Source of the DNA: Cochliopodium minus
Taxonomy: Eukaryota; Discosea; Himatismenida; Cochliopodiidae
Length of the DNA: 50,180 nucleotides
Direction: 5' to 3'
Assembly (NCBI GenBank): GCA_024220525.1
Contig: JAMYWO010000008.1
Span: forward strand, 155,538 to 205,717
Shown here: positions 49,346 to 50,180 of the stretch, one piece after another
How the letters are laid out: each line of letters starts with the position of its first letter
How positions within the stretch are numbered: position 1 is the stretch's first letter
Made by a program: the position numbers and the translations under genes
The notes under the pieces: generated by a model
Database searches by the model: none
Seen by the model: the letters and a program-made list of their open reading frames with translations, nothing else
Told to the model about the DNA's origin: nothing

Positions 49346-49460
49346 TAAAAATAAAATAAAAATAAAAATAAAATAAAAATAAAAATAAAAAAATATTAAA
49401 TAAAAAAATAAAAATAAAAATAAAAATAAAAATAAAAAAAAAATAAAAATAAAAATAAAA
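49265..49460. repeat. (AAAAT)n tract
   Basis: Almost pure AAAAT/AAAT repeat directly upstream of the displaced TRAPPC9 3' exons. Matches the tract at 4344-4450; the two are the likely ends of a wrong join or a recombination. Confidence 0.85.
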
Positions 49461-49628
49461 TTAAAAATTAAAATAAAAATGAATGATAAATAAACTTGTA
49501 AAATTAAAAATAAAAAATGAAAAAAATTAAAAATAATGATAAAAAATGAAAAAATAAAAAATATAAAATATAAATAAATGAAACTTTAAAATTAAAAATA
49601 ATAATAAAAATAAAATAATTTTTGAAAC

Positions 49629-50180
49629 CTATTTTGTCAGACAATATCATCCAAAGAATTTCTTTATGTTTGTTTCCTCCCAATTGAAAATTACGTGCAC
49701 AACTTAGAGAGCCTGTTGGAACACAACAGACATCAAAGTGGGAACCCAAACAAAGCTAAAATAAATAAAAATAAAATAAAAATAAAAAAACAAAATAATT
49801 AAAAATAAAAATAAATTAAAAATTAAATCAATAAAAAATTAAATCAATAAAATTAAATCAATAAATTAAATCAACAAAATAAATAAATAATAAATAATAA
49901 AATATAAAATCAATTAATAAACCACCAATAAAATCAAAAATAAATAATTAAAAATAAAATAAATGAAATAAAAAATCATAAAAACAAAAATCAAAAATAC
50001 AAATGTTTTTCAAATTAAAAATAAATCCAAATTTTTTTTTTTGTTAAAATTAAGTTAATATTTATAAATAAATAAATAAATAAAAAAAATTTTGTAACCT
50101 CCAATTTGTTCGAATTGGGATAAGGTCAAGCCAACATTAAAACATGCACTCAAAGTAGAAGAGAAGATCCACCCAAAGTA
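49629..50180 (-). CDS. Fragment of an unrecognised gene at the window edge
   Basis: Exon 49755-49629 has consensus splice sites (TTTTAG acceptor, GTTTCA donor) and one open frame, with G-S-H-F-D-V-C-C-V-P-T-G and G-G-N-K-H-K-E-I-L-W-M-I-L-S-D-K-I. A second exon at 50180-50099 runs off the window; its only open frame reads F-N-V-G-L-T-L-S-Q-F-E-Q-I-G and ends in phase 1, which does not match the phase-0 start of the next exon. So the two may belong together with an error between them, or may not. The exon ending at 49629 is phase 1 and could join the short exon left of 4343. No family recognised. Confidence 0.4.

Overview
The window looks like nuclear DNA of an AT-rich, intron-dense, free-living protist. 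Most genes have several short introns (about 50-700 nt, mostly GTAAAA...AG, sense-strand T-rich with TTTTTA-type runs). The code is standard, with one in-frame TGA exception at 13161. Gene content (REJ/GPS surface protein, Polo kinase, TRAPP and exocyst subunits, gephyrin-type Moco enzyme, ankyrin/RCC1/LRR families) suggests a eukaryote of amoeboid type. I cannot fix the lineage. The sequence is a draft scaffold: single n at 2992, 4343 and 36050, and 100 N at 39271-39370. Gene models below were built by joining exons on splice signals and codon phase. No RNA evidence was available.

Left part (1-13.3 kb): a DEP-domain gene (-), an LRR gene (+), the first two thirds of the TRAPP II subunit TRAPPC9/Trs120 (-), an ankyrin gene (+) starting 125 bp from it, a Polo-like kinase (+), and a small tail-anchored protein whose membrane anchor lies beyond an in-frame TGA.

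Middle part (13.6-31.5 kb): a 2026-residue receptor-like REJ/GPS protein (-), a small nuclear-type ORF (-), a mitochondrial HIBCH/mS47-like protein (+), a small basic protein (+), an unrecognised gene with tiny exons (+), an ankyrin gene with a frame break (-), a coiled-coil/DUF6817 fusion (+), and a conserved-looking gene of unknown function (+).

Right part (31.5-50.2 kb): an exocyst Sec3/EXOC1 gene (-) with RCC1 exons spliced in phase to its front; three tandem RCC1-like paralogs (+), the first cut off at an assembly n; a KEN-box-bearing small protein (+); a fused MogA-MoeA enzyme with a His-rich linker (-); the missing last third of TRAPPC9 (-); and fragments of another gene at the window edge.

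The most striking points are these. (1) TRAPPC9 is broken into two pieces 43 kb apart and in the wrong order, and they join in exact codon phase; this most likely marks a misjoin in (AAAAT)n introns. (2) Each RCC1 paralog has an 8- or 11-nt microexon encoding the G-Q-x-G core of an RCC1 blade. (3) Several GC-AG introns are supported by homology. (4) A C-terminal module is shared by the ankyrin and RCC1 families. (5) RCC1 and Sec3 appear to be fused.
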